Shown: positions 58,874-64,000 of the stretch, one piece after another
Layout of the letters: every line of letters starts with the position of its first letter
How positions within the stretch are numbered: position 1 is the first letter of the stretch
NCBI GenBank assembly: GCA_964246985.1
Contig: CAXTSE010000003.1
Location: forward strand, 173,074-237,073
Length of the DNA: 64,000 bases
Source: CAXTSE01 sp964246985
GTDB taxonomy: Bacteria; Actinomycetota; Actinomycetes; Actinomycetales; Microbacteriaceae
Direction of reading: 5' to 3'
Program-made: the position numbers and the translations under genes
Notes under the pieces: model-generated
The model's input: only the letters and a program-made list of their open reading frames with translations
Told to the model about the DNA's origin: nothing
The model's database searches: none

Positions 58874-59545
58874 CTACGCGCGGAGCACGATCCGATTGTC
58901 GACTGATGTGACATGCGGCGACGACCACGCCGCCTTCCCGGCGGCGTCCTTCTCTACCCAGGACGCGACGTGTCCGGAGAGCTTGACGGTCGTCCCGCTC
59001 ACGGACACGTCGATCGCAGCAGCTTCGAGGTGCGCGTTGCGGGCCAGGGCTGCCGAGATGCGCTTCTCGGTGTCGGGCGCGGAGACCCGTGGTGACAGCA
59101 CGATCATGTTGCTCACCGACGCGACGCCGCGCAGGTGCTGCACAGCGCGGCTGGCGGCCTGACGCTCGAAGTCCCACTTCACTTCGCCGGTGAGCGAGAC
59201 GCGTCGACCCTGGACCTCGGCCTTCACGGATGCCGGCACGTTCGTCGCGGTCGTCAGCGCGTGCGCGACCTCGTGCGCCACATCCATCTCGCTGACCGAC
59301 CAGGAGCCATCCGGGTGAACGGTCAGGTCGCCGACGACAGTCCGCACCCCTCGAACGCGGAACGCCGCGTGCACAGCAGCGGACCTCTCGCCATAGGACT
59401 CGACCTCCCCGGCGAGCGCGACGGTGCCGTCGTCGACCGAGACGCCGATCCGCGTCGAGTCCACCTCGGGAGTCCAGTCCAGCTCCTCCTGCACAGCGGT
59501 GCGCAGTTCGTCGTCCGCCCGGACGGGGTTGGGCGTGGTCATCAT
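58874..59545 (-). CDS. Protein with three BON domains
   Basis: A 223-residue protein of three BON repeats (residues ~10-75, 80-145, 150-222), each ending in a variant of G-x-x-x-x-x-V-x-N/D-x-I/L. Repeats start DDELRTAVQEELDWTPEV, DVAHEVAHALTTATNVPA and DTEKRISAALARNAHLEA. BON domains bind membranes and protect against osmotic and other stress. No signal peptide. ATG 59545 (another ATG directly after). Confidence 0.88.
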   Translation of the reverse strand: MMTTPNPVRADDELRTAVQEELDWTPEVDSTRIGVSVDDGTVALAGEVESYGERSAAVHAAFRVRGVRTVVGDLTVHPDGSWSVSEMDVAHEVAHALTTATNVPASVKAEVQGRRVSLTGEVKWDFERQAASRAVQHLRGVASVSNMIVLSPRVSAPDTEKRISAALARNAHLEAAAIDVSVSGTTVKLSGHVASWVEKDAAGKAAWSSPHVTSVDNRIVLRA

Positions 59546-59615
59546 GAGTCCGTTCGTCTGGGCGCGCGAGCTGCGCGCTGATCCGACCTTTCCAGCGTGC
59601 AACGCCCCCCGGTCA

Positions 59616-59629
59616 GAGGCCTTGGTCCC
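59616..59629. promoter_or_regulatory. DosR-like box 6, weaker (GAGGC-CTTG-GTCCC)
   Basis: One half-site is exact (GTCCC), the other degenerate. Between the BON gene (start 59545) and the ArsC-like gene (start 59654). Confidence 0.5.
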
Positions 59630-59653
59630 GCCGGGCAGCTCTAGACTTCGTCC

Positions 59654-60067
59654 GTGACCCAGCCGTCCGAAAAGCCCACCGTCCTCTTCGTGTGCATCCA
59701 CAACGCGGGCCGGTCCCAGATGGCGGCTGGCTACATGTCCGCCCTCTCCGGCGGCGCCGTCGAGGTGCGCTCCGGAGGCTCAGAGCCCGGGGACGAGATC
59801 AACCCGATCGCGATCCAGGCGATGGCCGAGGACGGCATCGACATCTCCCAGGGGGTGCCCCAGCTCATGACAACCGAGCAGGTACGGCACTCGGACGTGG
59901 TCATCACCATGGGTTGCGGTGACGTCTGCCCGATCTTCCCCGGCAAGCGCTACGAGGACTGGGAGCTCGTCGATCCGAAGGGCAAGTCGATCGACCAGGT
60001 GCGTCCGATCCGCGACGACATCAAGCGCCGCGTCGAGGCCCTCCTCGCGGAGCTGCTGCGCGCCTGA
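59654..60067 (+). CDS. Arsenate reductase-like low-molecular-weight phosphatase
   Basis: A 137-residue LMW phosphatase fold. Nucleophile loop CIHNAGRSQ (CX5R) and a later CGDVCP pair, the arrangement of thiol-coupled arsenate reductases. No arsB, acr3 or arsR is near, so it may instead act on phosphotyrosine or in mycothiol redox chemistry. GTG 59654. A weak DosR-like box precedes it. Confidence 0.85.
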   Translation: MTQPSEKPTVLFVCIHNAGRSQMAAGYMSALSGGAVEVRSGGSEPGDEINPIAIQAMAEDGIDISQGVPQLMTTEQVRHSDVVITMGCGDVCPIFPGKRYEDWELVDPKGKSIDQVRPIRDDIKRRVEALLAELLRA

Positions 60068-60137
60068 CAGCTGGCGCCCTCCAGTCGATGCGAATGCATG
60101 CATCTGCGTCGACCGCAACCCCCAAAACGTCCTGCCC

Positions 60138-60455
60138 ATGACCGCCAGACTCACCCCTATGACCGTGACACGGCACGACGTCCTCGACACGCTCGTCGAG
60201 TCGATGGCCGCGGGCGACCAGGCCGCCTTCGCCCGGCTCTACGACACGACGGTGGCACGCGTGAGCGGCTCCATCCGGCGGTATCTGCCTGATGCGTCGT
60301 CCGACGCGATGATCGAGAACGTCTACGTCGAACTCTGGAGGACGGCGCCGGCTCGCCGGGTGGGCGACGGGGACGCCGCGAGCTGGATCTCGTCGACTCT
60401 CGGGTCGGTCGTCGCTCGCCATCGGACTCCGACTGCACCGCTGATCGCGATCTAG
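60138..60455 (+). CDS. Sigma-70 region-2-like protein lacking region 4
   Basis: A 105-residue protein from ATG 60138. DQAAFARLYDTTVARVSGSI and DAMIENVYVELWRTA match the start of ECF sigma region 2, including the acidic/aromatic elements that hold core RNA polymerase and -10 DNA. The chain ends soon after; region 4, which reads the -35 element, is missing. No frame continues it nearby. Could be a truncated remnant or a small regulator that competes for core polymerase. Confidence 0.6.
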   Translation: MTARLTPMTVTRHDVLDTLVESMAAGDQAAFARLYDTTVARVSGSIRRYLPDASSDAMIENVYVELWRTAPARRVGDGDAASWISSTLGSVVARHRTPTAPLIAI

Positions 60456-60491
60456 CTCCTCGGCGGAGCGGGTTGCGGCCACCTGGTCGCG

Positions 60492-61862
60492 CTAGACGGC
60501 GTCCGTGGAGTACGAACTCGCCTCGACACGATCCCCGCCCGCGTTCTTCGCCGCGTACATGTTGCGGTCGGCGATGCGCACGAGCTGGTCGGCGACGATG
60601 CCCGGCATGTCGGCAGTGTGGACGAGCACGGCTCCGATGCTCGCCGAGATCGAGAGGTGGGCGGGTAGATCGGGATACGGCTCGCCGACCGCCGCCCGGA
60701 GGCGCTCGGTGATGGCCTCGCATCCCGCCTCGCCGGCGACGCGCGCCAGCACGACGAACTCGTCGCCGCCGAAGCGCCCGACGATGTCGGGGGCTCGCAC
60801 GATCGACTCCAGTCGCTTCCCCAGCTGCTGCAGCACCCGATCGCCCTCGGCGTGCCCGAGCTCGTCATTGATGGCCTTGAATCTGTCGAGGTCGATGAAC
60901 ATCACGCAGAGGTCCGACATCTGCCGTTCGAGCTGGCGCTCGACCTCGATCTCGAACGGCCGCCGACCGGGCAGCCCGGTGACCGCGTCGAGAGCTGCGG
61001 CGCGCCGCGACTCCTCCTCGAGCCGGATGCGCGAGATCGCCTGCGCGGCCTGGCTCGCGAGCGATTCCGCAAGAGGCACGGCCTCGTCGTCGAAGTCGCG
61101 CGGGTGCCCGAAATAGCAGATGACGGATCCGAGGGCGAGACCCTTCGCGCTGAGCGGGGACGAGATCGCAGCGTGGATGCCGGCCGCGCGGAACACCTGC
61201 GCCATCGGCGCATCCGGCATGAAAGCCTCTGCCTCCTCGGGGGTCCGGGCGATGAGCACCTCGCCGCCGAGCAGGGTGCGCATGCCGACGGGCCCGTAGT
61301 TGTCGGGCCAGTGGGCAGCGAGCGGGCTCTCGCCGGCGACGAGCGAGAGCGTGCCCTCGCCCCGGAGGTGGACGCTCGCGAATCGCGTGTCGAACGAGCG
61401 GCGCGCGACGTCGACGAGCAGCTCGGCGACGTCCCGCTCGGTACGGGCATCTGCGAAGGCGGCGGATGCGCTGAGCAGCACCTCGAGCCGGTGCTGTCCG
61501 CGGGCGCTGCGCGTGTCGCCGGTCGCGAACGACCGCGCGAAGGAGGAGCCGGCCGAGAGGTCGAAGAGAACGATCCGGCTGCCGTCGTCGATGGTCGCGA
61601 CGACCACGTCGCGTGTCGACCCCGACCGTCCGCGCAACGTCGCGTCGGCGGGCACCCGCGTGCCGACCTCGGCCGTGAGCCTGAGCTCCAGGACCGACGC
61701 GAGCGGGGCGCCCACGACCTCCTCCGCCGGGAGATCCAGCCAGCTCAACGCGAGGTCGTTGACGCCGGCGATCACGCCGTCCTCGGCGAGGTCGATGACC
61801 CCGCACTCGGCGAGCTGGAGGGATGTCTGATCGAGCGACTCGAGGCGGCTCTCGTCAGGCAT
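60492..61862 (-). CDS. PAS-GAF-GGDEF diguanylate cyclase
   Basis: A 456-residue enzyme from ATG 61862 (longer frames upstream are antisense to nothing but lack a start signal). Residues ~10-110 PAS-like, ~130-280 GAF, ~290-450 GGDEF: active site GRFGGDEFVVL and, five residues before it, RAPD, the inhibitory RxxD site. It should make cyclic di-GMP and be product-inhibited. No receiver or membrane segment. Confidence 0.9.
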   Translation of the reverse strand: MPDESRLESLDQTSLQLAECGVIDLAEDGVIAGVNDLALSWLDLPAEEVVGAPLASVLELRLTAEVGTRVPADATLRGRSGSTRDVVVATIDDGSRIVLFDLSAGSSFARSFATGDTRSARGQHRLEVLLSASAAFADARTERDVAELLVDVARRSFDTRFASVHLRGEGTLSLVAGESPLAAHWPDNYGPVGMRTLLGGEVLIARTPEEAEAFMPDAPMAQVFRAAGIHAAISSPLSAKGLALGSVICYFGHPRDFDDEAVPLAESLASQAAQAISRIRLEEESRRAAALDAVTGLPGRRPFEIEVERQLERQMSDLCVMFIDLDRFKAINDELGHAEGDRVLQQLGKRLESIVRAPDIVGRFGGDEFVVLARVAGEAGCEAITERLRAAVGEPYPDLPAHLSISASIGAVLVHTADMPGIVADQLVRIADRNMYAAKNAGGDRVEASSYSTDAV

Positions 61863-61945
61863 GGGTGCATCGTCGCGCGAGGGTCCCACAGATGTCAAAC
61901 CGTCGAGGGGGGTGGCAGAAACAGCGCGCGGGGTGTAGGTCGTCG

Positions 61946-62875
61946 CTACGGGGTCGCGGCAGGTGTCGGCGTCGGGGTCGCACTGTCGGCGAAGTCCTCG
62001 CCCGCGGCCTGCAGCACGAACTGCGAGAACGCGTTCGGGTCGCTCGGCGGATCGGTGAACAGCTTGCCGTTGACGAGCACCGTCAACGTGGTCGTGACCG
62101 CGGGCACGTCGGTGCCGGGTAGCGGTCCGCTGATCGCTCGCGTCGTCGCCGCCTGCACCCAGTTGCGGAAGGTGCGCTTCTCGACGCAGGTGGTGACGGC
62201 GCCGGTCGACTTGACCCCCGCATCCGATGCCCTCTGCACCAGCTCGGTGTCGGTGAGACCCTCGGATCCTTCTTCCGGCTGGTCGGTGAGGAGCGCGGCG
62301 TTGAACGCGAAGAACTGGTCGGGCGAGTACTGCGCCACGCACGCGGCCGCGTTGGCGGCGCGGAGCGAGTACTGGGTGCCCGCCGACTTCGACGTGAGCA
62401 TCGCGAGCGGGTGGATCTCGACCGTCGCGATGCCGGTGTCGACGAGCTGCTGCAGCTGCTCGCCGCTGCTGGCCTGGAAGTCGCCGCAGTCGGGGCAGAG
62501 GTAGTCGACGTAGACGCGCACGTCGATCACGCCGTCGTCGCTCGTCGCAGACGGAACCGGCGTCTCGTTGGCGTCGAGAGCGGGCGTGCCGACGGCGATG
62601 AGCCCGGCGCCGATCTTGATCCCGTCGCTCTGCATGTTCTGGGGGCCGGGGCGCGGAGTCTGGCTCGTCGTCACGAGCACGACGGCGACGACCGCCAGGA
62701 TCGCGATGGCGCCGGCGGCGATGCTGCCCTGCAGGATCCAGCGTCGGCGGCGGTCCTTCTTGCGGTGCGCCTCGCGCAGCTCGCGGGCGCGCTCGCGCAC
62801 CACCTCACGGGCGGCAGGCTGCTCGGCATCGTCCTGCGGGGCGGCCGAGACGCCGTCGTTCTGGCCGTCGCTCAC
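61946..62875 (-). CDS. Membrane-anchored DsbA-like thioredoxin
   Basis: A 309-residue protein from GTG 62875. A charged N-terminus (VVRERARELREAHRKKDRRR), one membrane segment (residues ~45-70, IAAGAIAILAVVAVVLVTTS), then an external thioredoxin-fold domain with CPDC active site (YVDYLCPDCGDFQ) and a cis-Pro later (VPAVTTTLTVLV). Such actinobacterial proteins oxidise or repair disulfides outside the membrane. Ends in a Thr/Pro tail. Confidence 0.9.
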   Translation of the reverse strand: MSDGQNDGVSAAPQDDAEQPAAREVVRERARELREAHRKKDRRRRWILQGSIAAGAIAILAVVAVVLVTTSQTPRPGPQNMQSDGIKIGAGLIAVGTPALDANETPVPSATSDDGVIDVRVYVDYLCPDCGDFQASSGEQLQQLVDTGIATVEIHPLAMLTSKSAGTQYSLRAANAAACVAQYSPDQFFAFNAALLTDQPEEGSEGLTDTELVQRASDAGVKSTGAVTTCVEKRTFRNWVQAATTRAISGPLPGTDVPAVTTTLTVLVNGKLFTDPPSDPNAFSQFVLQAAGEDFADSATPTPTPAATP

Positions 62876-63081
62876 TCGGTCCTCGTTCGTGTCTTCGGGT
62901 TGTTCGGGGCTCGCACGCCCGTTTCGAGCGTAGGGGTTGACGCTGGGAGGGCACCCCGCACCGTGCCCCCAAACCGGGGCAGGGTGCATAATAGGCGGCG
63001 AGGCCTCGATGACGCGACCTCGCATTCCATTCACTACGGATCGTCCGGCACGTACCTGCCGGTGAAGGAGTCAGTACCGCC

Positions 63082-64000
<919 letters not shown>

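Overview
The window is high-GC DNA (roughly two thirds G+C by eye) from an actinobacterium. Gene content and gene style (DUF3027 next to a cold-shock gene, XPB-type helicase, stand-alone groEL with CIRCE elements, DUF2332, DUF3263, LytR_C, many GTG/TTG starts and ATGA overlaps) fit Microbacteriaceae, most likely Microbacterium. It holds the right-hand part of a siphovirus-type prophage joined to ordinary chromosome.

Bases 1 to about 19.7 kb are prophage, entered in the middle of the head genes. The order is head decoration, capsid, head-tail connectors, tail tube, a frameshifted pair of tail assembly chaperones, tape measure, distal tail and minor tail proteins, an M23 endolysin, small membrane and lysis proteins (one collagen-like), and receptor-binding proteins ending in a fibre that carries a GH5-like glycosidase domain. 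Several small orphans, a tRNA-Arg and a frameshift-broken tyrosine integrase follow (19.0-21.05 kb). Terminase, immunity and replication genes must lie to the left of the window. Right of the integrase sits a two-gene XRE regulator/nucleotidyltransferase module with its own palindromic operator.

From 22.4 to 44.5 kb the genes are core chromosome: YaeQ, DUF1992, an HNH nuclease, an NlpC/P60 hydrolase behind a structured (probably c-di-AMP riboswitch) leader, a DtxR regulator, SerC, two cold-shock proteins, the XPB helicase and its broken accessory gene, an epoxide hydrolase, a two-component system, a WXG100 protein, GroEL, a DUF3048 lipoprotein, MsrB, a transporter and tRNA-Thr. Short palindromic interspersed repeats lie between genes. 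Two small ORFs near the HNH gene also look real.

The most interesting region is 44.5-60.1 kb. It is a compact dormancy/hypoxia cluster of the mycobacterial DosR (DevR) type: a haem-pocket-conserving GAF histidine kinase, a DosR-like response regulator with an identical-looking recognition helix, two universal stress proteins, phosphoketolase, a P2-type cation ATPase, an SDR, DUF1003, a flavin-reductase-like protein, an Acg-like nitroreductase, DoxX, flavodoxin, a VIT1-like transporter, a BON-domain protein and an ArsC-like phosphatase. Copies of a GGGAC/GGGCC-N4-GTCCC box lie in four intergenic regions of this cluster. One arm is a six-gene operon in which every junction is a 4-base overlap. 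It includes two tiny ORFs (35 and 51 codons), and its last stop codon falls inside the anticodon loop of tRNA-Thr.

The window closes with a sigma-region-2-only protein, a PAS-GAF-GGDEF cyclase, a DsbA-like membrane thioredoxin and the first ~306 codons of a sugar ABC transporter ATPase.
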